NCBI GenBank assembly: GCA_017559445.1
Contig: JAFYSJ010000015.1
Location: 1-41,332 of the forward strand
Origin: Clostridia bacterium
GTDB taxonomy: Bacteria; Bacillota; Clostridia; RGIG7378
Reading direction: 5' to 3'
DNA length: 41,332 nucleotides
Under the pieces are notes generated by a model, which was given only the letters and a program-made list of their open reading frames with translations, was not told the DNA's origin and searched no databases. Both the position numbers and the translations under genes were made by a program. Below, piece after piece: positions 24,765 through 33,192 of the stretch (positions are counted from its first letter, which is position 1; each line of letters opens with the position of its first letter).

Positions 24765-24793
24765 ATTATCGACTCACAAGATATTTTTGTCAA
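24765..24793 (-). promoter_or_regulatory. Promoter of the cytidylate-kinase-like operon
   Basis: On the minus strand a perfect -35 TTGACA (24788-24793) and -10 GATAAT (24765-24770) are 17 bases apart. Confidence 0.75.
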
Positions 24794-24806
24794 TTTAAGA
24801 TTTATG

Positions 24807-24834
24807 TTGTAAATTTCATTTTTCTAATTATAAT
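24807..24834 (+). promoter_or_regulatory. Promoter of the DUF6465-like gene
   Basis: -35 TTGTAA (24807-24812) and -10 TATAAT (24829-24834) are 16 bases apart. It diverges from the promoter at 24765-24793 across a short A+T-rich region. Confidence 0.75.
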
Positions 24835-24867
24835 ACTCATGTACAAAATTTTTCAGAGAGGTGTAAC

Positions 24868-25110
24868 ATGGCAACAAAGAGAAAGACTGCCACAGAGACA
24901 ACTGCTCCAGTTGAGAAGGTTGCTGCTACAAGAGCTCCTTCTGTAGATGTATATCTTGAAGCATGCGGTCAGCAGATCTCCGTTAAGGCTCTTACTAAGG
25001 CTGTTAAGGATGTAGTTGGCAAGGCAAAGAAGTGTCAGGTATACGTTAAGCCCGAGGACGGCAAGGCATATATCGTTGCAGACGGCAACACAATGTCTAT
25101 CGAGCTTTAA
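24868..25110 (+). CDS. Small DUF6465-like protein
   Basis: The 80-residue protein has a Lys/Thr/Ala-rich flexible N-terminus (about 1-22) and a compact domain with VDVYLEACGQQISVKALTKAV and VYVKPEDGKAYIVADG. From memory this matches the small DUF6465 group of Lachnospiraceae, whose function is unknown. Codons are strongly biased (GTT, AAG, GCT), suggesting high expression. The ATG follows GAGAGGTG. It is a single-gene unit between a clear promoter and a strong terminator. Confidence 0.65.
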   Translation: MATKRKTATETTAPVEKVAATRAPSVDVYLEACGQQISVKALTKAVKDVVGKAKKCQVYVKPEDGKAYIVADGNTMSIEL

Positions 25111-25137
25111 TATTTGAATTTAATATTTTAGCAAAAG

Positions 25138-25166
25138 AAATAGGCTCCCATTTGGGAGCCTATTTT
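25138..25166. terminator. Strong bidirectional terminator
   Basis: A 12-base perfect stem AAATAGGCTCCC/GGGAGCCTATTT with loop ATTT. It ends the DUF6465-like gene on the plus strand and the GGGtGRT gene on the minus strand. Confidence 0.88.
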
Positions 25167-25184
25167 GTATTTCCTAAGATTTAA

Positions 25185-26186
25185 TTACTTAGCAAGAGCC
25201 TGGCTAACTGCAACTGCAACGTTAACTGTGCAACCTACCATTGGGTTGTTACCCATACCAAGGAAGCCCATCATCTCTACGTGAGCAGGAACAGAGGAAG
25301 AACCTGCGAACTGAGCGTCGCTGTGCATTCTACCCATTGTATCTGTCATACCGTAGGAAGCAGGACCTGCTGCCATGTTGTCTGGGTGAAGTGTTCTACC
25401 TGTACCACCACCGGAAGCAACGGAGAAGTACTTCTTACCCTTCTCTACGCACTCCTTCTTGTAAGTACCTGCAACTGGGTGCTGGAATCTTGTTGGGTTA
25501 GTGGAGTTACCTGTGATGGATGCATCAACACCCTCGTGCCACATGATAGCTACGCCCTCACGTACATCGTCTGCACCGAAGCAACGAACGTTTGCTCTCT
25601 CACCGTTGGAGTAAGGAATCTCCTTAACAACCTTGAGCTCACCTGTGTAGTAATCGAACTGAGTCTGAACGTATGTGAAACCGTTGATTCTGGAGATGAT
25701 CTGAGCAGCATCCTTACCAAGACCGTTAAGGATAACTCTAAGAGGAACCTGACGAACCTTGTTAGCGGACTTAGCAATACCGATAGCACCCTCAGCAGCT
25801 GCGAAGGACTCGTGACCTGCCAAGAAAGCGAAGCATGTTGTCTCCTCACGAAGCAACATAGCTGCCAAATTACCATGACCAATACCAACGTTACGGTCAT
25901 CAGCTACGGAACCAGGAATACAGAATGCCTGCAAACCCTCACCAATAGCCTCAGCTGCCTCTGCAGCAGACTTAACATTTCTCTTAAGTGCAATAGCTGC
26001 ACCTACAACGTATGCCCAGCAAGCGTTCTCGAAACAGATAGGCTGAATATCCTTAGTCATCTGATAAGGATCAAGACCATACTGCTCGCAAATGCTCTTT
26101 GCTTCCTCAATGGAGCTAATGCCATTCTGTGCAAGGCAAGCGTTAATTTGATTAATTCTTCTCTCGTAATTTTCAAACAATGCCAT
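25185..26186 (-). CDS. GGGtGRT protein
   Basis: The 333-residue protein carries the motif SVASGGGTGRTLHPD (about 255-269), which gives the family its name, and highly conserved blocks such as GSVADDRNVGIGHGNLAAMLLREET and AGPASYGMTDTMGRMHSDAQ. The family is found in anaerobic Clostridia next to a NifU-like scaffold gene, as here. Its biochemical role is not known. Codon use suggests strong expression. It starts 11 bases after the NifU-like gene (AAGGTGA site) and shares that gene's promoter. Confidence 0.92.
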   Translation of the reverse strand: MALFENYERRINQINACLAQNGISSIEEAKSICEQYGLDPYQMTKDIQPICFENACWAYVVGAAIALKRNVKSAAEAAEAIGEGLQAFCIPGSVADDRNVGIGHGNLAAMLLREETTCFAFLAGHESFAAAEGAIGIAKSANKVRQVPLRVILNGLGKDAAQIISRINGFTYVQTQFDYYTGELKVVKEIPYSNGERANVRCFGADDVREGVAIMWHEGVDASITGNSTNPTRFQHPVAGTYKKECVEKGKKYFSVASGGGTGRTLHPDNMAAGPASYGMTDTMGRMHSDAQFAGSSSVPAHVEMMGFLGMGNNPMVGCTVNVAVAVSQALAK

Positions 26187-26197
26187 ATTATGTCACC

Positions 26198-26905
26198 TTA
26201 TTCCTTTCTGGGGTCGATGTACTTAGCAGCATCCTTGAAACGACCGTAGCTGCTTGTAGCTGCCTTAAGAGCCTCATTAGCGTCTACGCCCTTCTTGATT
26301 GCATCCATCATCTTACCGAAGCTTACGAACTCGTAACCGATAACAAGATCGTCCTCATCAAGAGCCATTCTTGTAACATAACCTTCTGTCATCTCAAGGT
26401 ATCTTGTACCCTTAGCGCGTGTACCGTACATTGTACCAATCTGGCTGCGAAGACCCTTACCAAGGTCCTCCAAACCTGCGCCTACATTAAGTCCACCCTC
26501 GGAGAATGCGGACTGAGAACGTCCGTAAACGATCTGAAGGAAGAGCTCTCTCATAGCTGTGTTAATAGCATCACAAACAAGGTCTGTGTTGAGAGCCTCA
26601 AGCAATGTCTTGCCAGGGAGAATCTCAGATGCCATAGCAGCAGAGTGTGTCATACCGGAACATCCAAGAGTCTCAACAAGTGCCTCCTCGATGATACCAT
26701 TCTTAACGTTAAGTGTAAGCTTACATGCTCCCTGCTGAGGTGCGCACCAGCCTACTCCGTGTGTGAAACCAGAAACATCAGGGATGTTCATTACCTTGGT
26801 CCACTCACCCTCCTGTGGAATTGGTGCAGGACCGTGATATGCGCCCTTACCAACAACACACATATTTTCAACTTCGTGGGTATAAGCTATTGTACCTTTA
26901 GCCAT
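26198..26905 (-). CDS. NifU-like iron-sulfur cluster scaffold-type protein
   Basis: The 235-residue protein contains a NifU/IscU-like core: ETLGCSGMTHSAAMASEILPGKTLLEAL (from about 78) resembles the GCxxxxxSASxxxEMxxGKTLxEAL stretch of scaffolds. Two further Cys are present (GWCAPQQGAC, about 53-60). Dedicated scaffolds assemble Fe-S clusters; this longer variant always seems to travel with GGGtGRT and may serve it alone. It is the first gene of that two-gene operon, behind a strong promoter. The ribosome site AAAGGAG lies slightly far from the ATG. Confidence 0.85.
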   Translation of the reverse strand: MAKGTIAYTHEVENMCVVGKGAYHGPAPIPQEGEWTKVMNIPDVSGFTHGVGWCAPQQGACKLTLNVKNGIIEEALVETLGCSGMTHSAAMASEILPGKTLLEALNTDLVCDAINTAMRELFLQIVYGRSQSAFSEGGLNVGAGLEDLGKGLRSQIGTMYGTRAKGTRYLEMTEGYVTRMALDEDDLVIGYEFVSFGKMMDAIKKGVDANEALKAATSSYGRFKDAAKYIDPRKE

Positions 26906-26953
26906 ATATTATGTTGCTCCTTTCATAGCAATAAAAGTTTCAAAACTTCTAAA

Positions 26954-26982
26954 ATTATATCTTACAAAGTGCCTTTTTTCAA
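26954..26982 (-). promoter_or_regulatory. Promoter of the NifU-like/GGGtGRT operon
   Basis: On the minus strand -35 TTGAAA (26977-26982) and -10 TATAAT (26954-26959) are 17 bases apart. Confidence 0.82.
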
Positions 26983-27005
26983 CACGAAAAACCGATAAAT
27001 CCTGT

Positions 27006-27152
27006 TTAAAACTGGTATCCCTTCATTCTTAATGCCAAAAAAACAAAAGTAAATATCACAGTTGTAAGAATAAATATGATAAATAGTACTTTTCCCTCTT
27101 TGGAAAAACCTACTTTATCCTTTTTATCAAAGCCATTATTAAATATTCCCAT
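27006..27152 (-). CDS. 48-residue membrane protein
   Basis: The ATG overlaps the TAA stop of the preceding gene by one base (TAATG), the classic sign of coupled translation. The protein has a charged N-terminus (NNGFDKKDKVGFSKEG) and one hydrophobic segment (VLFIIFILTTVIFTFVFLAL, about 22-41), ending MKGYQF. It looks like a single-span protein with the N-terminus inside by charge. No family is recognised. It is the last gene of the trmH cluster. Confidence 0.7.
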   Translation of the reverse strand: MGIFNNGFDKKDKVGFSKEGKVLFIIFILTTVIFTFVFLALRMKGYQF

Positions 27153-27718
27153 TATTCCAACTCCAATCCCTTAAGACCTGTAGTTTTAAGTGAACTCATC
27201 GCTTTAGTAATGTCATTAGTTCTCTCAATAGCCATTAATTTAAGTCCGCCACTGGGATAATCTGGCATGCATTCCACGATTAAATAACCATATTCAATGC
27301 CTGGATCGTAAACCAAGAATACGTGATCATTCTCTGTTGTCTGGGAAAAAATCTCGTATACAGTAGTTTTGTCAGAATTAAGCAAAGTATCTACATCAAC
27401 TGTAAAAACCTCTGAAATCTCCTTTAATTCGCTAGCTTGCATGTAAACAAACATGGCATACAAACTAACCTTATCCTGGAATACATAAGTGTTATCTCTA
27501 TCATTTCCAATTGAGAAACTACAGAGCATTGGATTGTTGTAATTAGATCTCTCCAAGTAACAAATCTCATCTTGTTGGAAATTCAAAGGATTAAAGAAAC
27601 TCTGACCAACAATCAAAATTGCGAATACAACCATGGCGATCGTAACAATTATGTATACATAAAGAACACTTAATTTAGGTTTGGGTAACTTCTTATCCTT
27701 TAATTCATCTAACTTCAT
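27152..27718 (-). CDS. Membrane-anchored protein of unknown function
   Basis: The 188-residue protein has a Lys-rich cytoplasmic start, a single hydrophobic anchor (about 18-42, VYIIVTIAMVVFAILIVGQ) and an external domain of about 145 residues. No motif is recognised. Its ATG overlaps the trmH stop by four bases (ATGA), and the 48-residue membrane protein overlaps its own stop, so the three are translated together. Confidence 0.75.
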   Translation of the reverse strand: MKLDELKDKKLPKPKLSVLYVYIIVTIAMVVFAILIVGQSFFNPLNFQQDEICYLERSNYNNPMLCSFSIGNDRDNTYVFQDKVSLYAMFVYMQASELKEISEVFTVDVDTLLNSDKTTVYEIFSQTTENDHVFLVYDPGIEYGYLIVECMPDYPSGGLKLMAIERTNDITKAMSSLKTTGLKGLELE

Positions 27719-28530
27719 AAATCACCTTCTCCACAGGCCAACATGCCAGAGTACATGGAAATAGACGATGCTGCAGCAACGTTAATTGAGTGAACTCCCC
27801 CTGGCATCATTGGAATATATACATCATCCTTGCATGCCTTACGTAACTCAATTGGCAAACCTCTGCTCTCATTTCCTACAAAAATAACGTGATTCGTCTT
27901 AAATTCAAATCTACTAATTGGAGAATCAGCATGGGCAGATGTTGTAATCATCTGGAAGTCCTGTGCACCAATAAATTCGGCCAATGCAGCTCCATCACCT
28001 TTAAATCTATATATTGGCTTGCGAATAGCAGAACCTGTGCTGGATCTAAATACATGTCTAGAAATGCCCGATACAGCCTCTCCTGCCAAAATAACTCTGT
28101 AACCGAATGCCTCTGCGTGACGCATGATTGTTCCAACGTTCATTGGGTCCATAACATCAAGCATAACCAAAAAACGAGAACCTAAGGATCTGAGATCTGT
28201 ATTTGAATCAATTACAGTCTCCTTAGCCTTGATTGCAAATACAACCTGTGGCTGAGCCTGAGAAACCTCAAGTCTACGAATAAGATGATGTGTGCCACAC
28301 ATAACATCTACGCCTCTAGATTCAAGCATATTACTAATGGACACTGCATAATCCTTGTCCACATATCTCTCATCCCACATAACCTCAATAATCTCAACAC
28401 CTGCATTAACAGCAGACTCAAGAAGAGGCATGTTATCTAACACAATACTTTCAGCATTATTTGTGCCCTGCTTAGCCATCTTAGAAAGAGCTGCAAAACC
28501 AGGGTCCTTAATAGAAGTAACTGTTCTCAA
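27715..28530 (-). CDS. TrmH/SpoU-family RNA 2'-O-methyltransferase
   Basis: The 271 residues have an N-terminal substrate-binding part and a SPOUT knot domain with the three signature motifs DVMDPMNVGTIMRHAEAFG, IFVGNESRGLP and IPMMPGGVHSINVAAASSI. It methylates the ribose of rRNA or tRNA using S-adenosylmethionine; which RNA is not clear. The start is TTG at 28530 after AGGTGG. Translation runs into the next membrane gene by an ATGA overlap. The prs terminator at 28583 separates it from prs. Confidence 0.92.
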   Translation of the reverse strand: MRTVTSIKDPGFAALSKMAKQGTNNAESIVLDNMPLLESAVNAGVEIIEVMWDERYVDKDYAVSISNMLESRGVDVMCGTHHLIRRLEVSQAQPQVVFAIKAKETVIDSNTDLRSLGSRFLVMLDVMDPMNVGTIMRHAEAFGYRVILAGEAVSGISRHVFRSSTGSAIRKPIYRFKGDGAALAEFIGAQDFQMITTSAHADSPISRFEFKTNHVIFVGNESRGLPIELRKACKDDVYIPMMPGGVHSINVAAASSISMYSGMLACGEGDL

Positions 28531-28582
28531 AATTCAATACCACCTTTAATTGATAGTTGGATTATATCCTAGACTAAGGCAT

Positions 28583-28612
28583 AAAAAAAGAGCCCTTTGC
28601 GAAAAGGGCCCT
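28583..28612 (-). terminator. Terminator after prs
   Basis: On the minus strand GGGCCCTTT/AAAGGGCTC with loop TCGC is followed by seven T. It begins 8 bases after the prs stop codon. Confidence 0.85.
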
Positions 28613-28619
28613 TGAAATA

Positions 28620-29861
28620 TTAGTTAATAGAAAGTGTCATCTGAGGATCTTCGTGGATCAACTTCTTGCGATGAATGTATGCATTAATCTTCTCTGTTGG
28701 AGACATAAGATCACTGATAGACTTATCGATGTTAAGAGTATCAATAAGGTATGCTGTGAACTTAGAAAGATCTACATCTCTGTACCATGGACTCTTGAGT
28801 ACCTCTGGTGTTCTATAAGTAAGGTTTGTGCAGTATACGTGCTTAATGTAACCGGCCTCGTATGCCTCGTCAAATGGCTTAGTACCCTTAGTAAACAAAC
28901 CAAATGTAGCAAAGATATAAACGTCTCTGCAACCACGCTTCTTAAGGTCCTTAGCAATATCAAGTGCAGACTGACCAGATGCAATCATATCGTCAACGAT
29001 AAGGATATCCATACCCTCAACGCTCTGCTCAGACAAGAAGTCATGGCTTACGATCTGGTTCTTACCATCAACAACCTTAGAAAGGTCACGACGCTTATAG
29101 TACATACCAAGGTTAAGACCAAAGATCTGTGCATAGTAAAGGTTTCTGCTCATAGCGCCCTCGTCGGGAGAAACAACCATCATGCGGCTTCTGTCGATAA
29201 TAAGGTTGTCTGCGTTCTGAACAAGTGCCTTAATGAACTGATACTGTGGCTGCAAGTTCTCAAATCCTGTAAGTGGAATTGCGTTCTGAACTCTTGGGTC
29301 ATGAGCATCGAATGTAAGAATCTCGTCTACACCAAGATTCTTAAGCTCCTGAAGTGCCAATGCACAGTCCATAGACTCACGGCCTGTTCTTCTATGCTGT
29401 CTAGATTCATAAAGGAATGGCATAATAACGTTAATTCTCTTAGCCTTACCAGCAATAGCAGATACAATTCTCTTAATATTCTGGAAGTGATCGTCAGGGC
29501 TCATGCAGTTCTCCTGATCGAAAATCTTGTACTTAACGCTGTAGTTACATACGTCAGCCAAGATGAATACATCGTAACCTCTAACTGTGTGGTCAAGAAC
29601 TACCTTACCTTCACCATTCTGGAAACGAATGCACTTAGGCTTAATGATATAGCTATCCTTCATGTAACCATTAAGCTCTACTGGAAGAACGTGCTTTTCA
29701 GCCTCCTCAAGTCTCCTCTGTACCAACCACTTGTCAATCATTTCTGCCATCTCTTCGCTACCGATGGTAGGAATAATACCGATGGGACCAATCGGAACTG
29801 GTACATCCATTACATTTCTTCTGTCGCGTACAACGGACTGGGAAATCATACTTTCAGACAT
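28620..29861 (-). CDS. prs: Ribose-phosphate pyrophosphokinase, long clostridial form
   Basis: The enzyme makes PRPP from ribose 5-phosphate and ATP for nucleotide, His and Trp synthesis. The PRPP-binding loop reads ILIVDDMIASGQSA, the flexible catalytic block YESRQHRRTGRES, and the metal site FDAHDPRVQNAIP. The 413 residues are about 95 longer than the usual 310-320; the extra sequence lies mostly at the N-terminus (VPVPIGPIGIIPTIG and following) and in small insertions. The start follows AGGAGAAA. It lies downstream of the cdaA-cdaR-89-residue gene run and may be read from it. Confidence 0.92.
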   Translation of the reverse strand: MSESMISQSVVRDRRNVMDVPVPIGPIGIIPTIGSEEMAEMIDKWLVQRRLEEAEKHVLPVELNGYMKDSYIIKPKCIRFQNGEGKVVLDHTVRGYDVFILADVCNYSVKYKIFDQENCMSPDDHFQNIKRIVSAIAGKAKRINVIMPFLYESRQHRRTGRESMDCALALQELKNLGVDEILTFDAHDPRVQNAIPLTGFENLQPQYQFIKALVQNADNLIIDRSRMMVVSPDEGAMSRNLYYAQIFGLNLGMYYKRRDLSKVVDGKNQIVSHDFLSEQSVEGMDILIVDDMIASGQSALDIAKDLKKRGCRDVYIFATFGLFTKGTKPFDEAYEAGYIKHVYCTNLTYRTPEVLKSPWYRDVDLSKFTAYLIDTLNIDKSISDLMSPTEKINAYIHRKKLIHEDPQMTLSIN

Positions 29862-29895
29862 AAACTTTCTCCTAATTTTATATACTTAAAGCTGA

Positions 29896-30165
29896 CTACT
29901 TATTATCATGGTCTTCCTCAGTAGAATCCTCTACCTCGGGCAACTGAATATTAAGTAGTTTTGCTAAACGCACACCTGCAAGGGAGCCAACAAGGGATAG
30001 TATAGAACAGCCAATTGCTTCGATCCACATAGCACCGTCACCACTTAAAGCAGCAGAAATGCATGTGATTACAGCCACAATGCCTGGTCCGTACCACTTG
30101 CTCCTTAAAATAATACGCATACTTGCGCCAAAAATAAAGCAGAAAATAATTTTAACAACTAACAT
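29896..30165 (-). CDS. Small membrane protein of unknown function
   Basis: The 89-residue protein has two or three hydrophobic segments (LVVKIIFCFIFGAS, GIVAVITCISAALSG, GCSILSLVGSLAGV) and a strongly acidic tail (PEVEDSTEEDHDN). It follows cdaR by five bases. No family was recognised. Confidence 0.7.
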   Translation of the reverse strand: MLVVKIIFCFIFGASMRIILRSKWYGPGIVAVITCISAALSGDGAMWIEAIGCSILSLVGSLAGVRLAKLLNIQLPEVEDSTEEDHDNK

Positions 30166-30170
30166 CTACC

Positions 30171-31445
30171 TTATCTCCCTACATTTACTGTAATTGTAGA
30201 TGAGCTAGAAAGGTATACACCCTCCGGCAAACCTTCGATAGTAAAATTGCATACATGCTGTCCCACATTAAGGTTATTACCGTCTACAACAATCTTAAGA
30301 TTATCTACGTTAACCTTAGCCAAGTCCTCAGACTTACCATAAAGCTTAACGTTAATATTCTGATCAACAGAGAATTTAAATCCTGCATCAATATCACTTA
30401 CAGAAATCTCAATTCCCTCTGTGCTCATGTTAATTGACTTAGAATCATACTTGCCAATCTGAACAATAGCATTAACAGTCTTACTGTCATTACCAAATAC
30501 AGATACTTCATCTGGCAACATCAAACCAACATTAGCTGTGAAACTACCATTCTTACCATCCAGGTGAACAACCTCTGTAAGAACAACAGAATCTAGAGTA
30601 GCCAAAAATCCTGGATTGGTCAAGGAATATACAGAAACAGATAAAGGAGATGGTGCAGAAGAAATAATGTAGTATCCCTCCTCTAGCTGTCCTGCAAACT
30701 GAAGTTCAACAGAAAGTCTCTTACCGATGATTACATCTACGTCAATGTAACAAATTGAAGAAAGGGACTCAATTACGTTACCATCCTTGTCAAGGAATGT
30801 AAGAGCAACAGAATCTGTGTATGGCTCAATACGATCCTCTACCAAAATATTAGCCTCAACCTTGTTGATTGAGTTAATAAGTACATTAATCTGATCCTCA
30901 GTCAATCCACCCTTAGACTCCAAAGCATCAGATACAGACTTAGTAGAAATTGTACCTGTAGTCAAGGAATAATGGATAAGCTCATATTCGTCAATAATGT
31001 TAGACTGGAAGTGAGCAACAATATTGTATGTCTTAGAAGGTGTCTCGCCTGTATAAACAACATTGCGATAAACTACTGCGGGAGAATATGACAAAACATA
31101 TGCACCAACAGTATTTCCAAGAGTTGGAGTATCAAGAATAATAGCTCCATCGTTGGAAATCTTAGCAAAATCCGCCTTAGAAATAATATCGGATGCAGTA
31201 AGATTGCTTAAACGAGACTTGCGACCAACAACAGTTACAGTAATTGTATTTGTGTAATTAGTTGAGTCAGAGAGTGCCAACTCCTTAAGTCCCAAGGCCT
31301 CCTGGTTGATGTACTGCAAATCTACGGTATATGTGGCCTCAACAAGGGGGTCTGCAACAAAGCAAATAAATAGTGCAGCAATTGCAGAGATAATAATCAT
31401 CCATGTTTTGTTTTCAAAAGAAAAGAATCTAGCTACTTTTTTCAT
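30171..31445 (-). CDS. cdaR: YbbR-domain protein, cyclic-di-AMP synthase regulator
   Basis: The 424-residue protein has one N-terminal membrane segment (about 15-32, WMIIISAIAALFICFVAD) and an external region with four YbbR-type repeats of beta structure, for instance around SVEVELQFAG-like and NVKLYGKSEDLAKV stretches. In Firmicutes CdaR binds and tunes the membrane diadenylate cyclase CdaA. The ATG overlaps the cdaA stop by four bases (ATGA). In many relatives glmM follows; here an 89-residue membrane gene follows instead. Confidence 0.9.
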   Translation of the reverse strand: MKKVARFFSFENKTWMIIISAIAALFICFVADPLVEATYTVDLQYINQEALGLKELALSDSTNYTNTITVTVVGRKSRLSNLTASDIISKADFAKISNDGAIILDTPTLGNTVGAYVLSYSPAVVYRNVVYTGETPSKTYNIVAHFQSNIIDEYELIHYSLTTGTISTKSVSDALESKGGLTEDQINVLINSINKVEANILVEDRIEPYTDSVALTFLDKDGNVIESLSSICYIDVDVIIGKRLSVELQFAGQLEEGYYIISSAPSPLSVSVYSLTNPGFLATLDSVVLTEVVHLDGKNGSFTANVGLMLPDEVSVFGNDSKTVNAIVQIGKYDSKSINMSTEGIEISVSDIDAGFKFSVDQNINVKLYGKSEDLAKVNVDNLKIVVDGNNLNVGQHVCNFTIEGLPEGVYLSSSSTITVNVGR

Positions 31446-32329
31446 TTTTTGCGATCCTTTCTTGAGAAAATACTAAATGAAGTCTTAGTCTCCTCAGGAA
31501 TCAAAAGAGCACCAAGCTTTTCTCTCAAAACCTCACGAGTCAAATCACGATTGATCTTGCCATCATAGCAAAGAGAAATCTGACTTGTCTCCTCAGAAAC
31601 TACCACAACAACGGCATCAGAAACGTCTGTAATACCGATTGCCGCACGATGTCTAGTGCCAAGTCCATTATCTACCTGCTTATCAGTAAGTGGAAGAACA
31701 CAACCAGCAGCCACGATTCTGTTATCACGAATAATAACTGCACCATCATGAAGTGGTGTGTTAGGCACAAAAATATTAATAAGCAAAGATGCTGAAACTT
31801 CTGAATCAATACGAGTACCAGTGTTAATGTACTCTCCTACCTTGGTATTGCGCTCAATAACCATCAATGCACCAGTTCTAGTCAAAGACATGTTCTGTGC
31901 TGCAGCAACAACGTTATCTATCATGAGCTTAGTAACAATACGTGTATCTGATTTCTGATCAAGATTAAGCAAAGATGACAAACCAAGCTTGTTGCGACCA
32001 AGCTGCTCCAAAATCCTACGAATCTCTGGTGAGAAAATAACAACAAGGGCAATACCCATGAAGCTAATTAAATAATTTAAAATATATGCAATTGTATTAA
32101 GTGAAAGCAATTCGCAAACATACGAAAAAATAAGAGTAAAGATAATACCCTTAATCAACTGCCATGCGCGAGTATCCTTACAAACCTTAAGTACCTTGTA
32201 AAGCACGAATGTAACGATTCCAAGATCTAAAATTACTCTAGCAAAATTCAAGAAACTAAAGTTGGAAAAGTAAGACCAAATATATTTCAAAAAAACATCC
32301 ATGCTGCTTACGTCAATAATCTCTGGCAT
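31442..32329 (-). CDS. cdaA: Diadenylate cyclase CdaA
   Basis: The 295-residue protein has three N-terminal membrane segments (about 29-100) and a DisA_N cyclase domain with the motifs PLHDGA (DGA 195-197) and GTRHRA (RHR 226-228). It joins two ATP to make cyclic di-AMP, an essential second messenger for potassium and osmotic balance. The start follows AAGGAGG, with a promoter at 32360-32388. It opens the cdaA-cdaR operon. Confidence 0.96.
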   Translation of the reverse strand: MPEIIDVSSMDVFLKYIWSYFSNFSFLNFARVILDLGIVTFVLYKVLKVCKDTRAWQLIKGIIFTLIFSYVCELLSLNTIAYILNYLISFMGIALVVIFSPEIRRILEQLGRNKLGLSSLLNLDQKSDTRIVTKLMIDNVVAAAQNMSLTRTGALMVIERNTKVGEYINTGTRIDSEVSASLLINIFVPNTPLHDGAVIIRDNRIVAAGCVLPLTDKQVDNGLGTRHRAAIGITDVSDAVVVVVSEETSQISLCYDGKINRDLTREVLREKLGALLIPEETKTSFSIFSRKDRKK

Positions 32330-32359
32330 ATACTCCTCCTTGTTTAGTCATACTTAATT

Positions 32360-32388
32360 ATTATAGTTTCATTGATAAATAAAGTAAA
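32360..32388 (-). promoter_or_regulatory. Promoter of cdaA-cdaR
   Basis: On the minus strand -35 TTTACT (32383-32388) and -10 TATAAT (32360-32365) are 17 bases apart. Confidence 0.65.
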
Positions 32389-32450
32389 TACAAGCATGTA
32401 CTTATGAAGGTACATTTTTCGACTAAAATCTACCCTAAAATGTGCCATTT

Positions 32451-32480
32451 TTGACAAAATCAATGTCGTAAGGTTAGCAT
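32451..32480 (+). promoter_or_regulatory. Promoter of comEA-like gene
   Basis: A perfect -35 TTGACA (32451-32456) and a -10 TAGCAT (32475-32480) are 18 bases apart, 26 bases before the start codon. Confidence 0.55.
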
Positions 32481-32506
32481 ACCCAAAAATTTATTGGAGG
32501 ACCTTT

Positions 32507-33133
32507 ATGAAAAGAATTTTAGACAGATTAAGAAGTAACGATTTAGCATATTCTCGAACCTTTGGAGCAATACTACTTGGTGTTTTAATTATAATGTGGT
32601 ATTTATCAATTCCAGCAAATAATACAACTCAAAATAACCCATCTCCTACTCCAAATTTAGGATTTGAACCTACTCACACTCCAGAACCTAGCATTGTAAC
32701 AATTTACCTTGTTGGAGAAATTGCAAATCCAGGTGTATATGAAGTACCTTCAGGCTCATTAGTAAATTATGTTGTAAAAATGGCTGGTGGTTTTACAGAA
32801 AACGCAAATCCCATGTCAGTCAACTTGGCATATGAACTTAAGGAAAATTGTATGATTATAATTAGCTCTATTAACGAGGAAATTGCAGAACCATTTGTGT
32901 CATCTAAAGTGCTCTACCCTCTTGAAGATACCTCAAAACCAAAGTTAATCAACATTAATAAGGCCTCTCTTACCGATCTTTGCACCTTACCTGGAATTGG
33001 TGAAGCAACTGCAAAAAGAATAATCCAATATCGTGAGAAAACATCATTTGCAAATATTGAGGATATAATGAATGTTAGCGGTATCGGTCAATCAAAATTT
33101 GATGCAATTAAAGATTTGATTACTGTAGAATAA
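32507..33133 (+). CDS. comEA: ComEA-type DNA-binding protein
   Basis: The 208-residue protein has one membrane anchor (about 20-36), a Thr/Pro linker (NNPSPTPNLGFEPTHTPEP), a SLBB domain (IVTIYLVGEIANPGVYEVPSG, about 62-120) and a C-terminal double helix-hairpin-helix (ININKASLTDLCTLPGIGEATAKRI and IMNVSGIGQSKFDAIK). ComEA binds incoming DNA at the outer membrane face during natural transformation. No comEC is adjacent. The ATG follows GGAGGACC. Confidence 0.92.
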   Translation: MKRILDRLRSNDLAYSRTFGAILLGVLIIMWYLSIPANNTTQNNPSPTPNLGFEPTHTPEPSIVTIYLVGEIANPGVYEVPSGSLVNYVVKMAGGFTENANPMSVNLAYELKENCMIIISSINEEIAEPFVSSKVLYPLEDTSKPKLININKASLTDLCTLPGIGEATAKRIIQYREKTSFANIEDIMNVSGIGQSKFDAIKDLITVE

Positions 33134-33135
33134 AT

Positions 33136-33164
33136 TTGACCATATATGTGCCATGTTGTATTAT
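33136..33164 (+). promoter_or_regulatory. Promoter of the D,D-carboxypeptidase gene
   Basis: -35 TTGACC (33136-33141) and -10 TATTAT (33159-33164) are 17 bases apart, between comEA and the next gene. Confidence 0.7.
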
Positions 33165-33192
33165 TTTATGACAGCATTTTATTGAGGTATTT

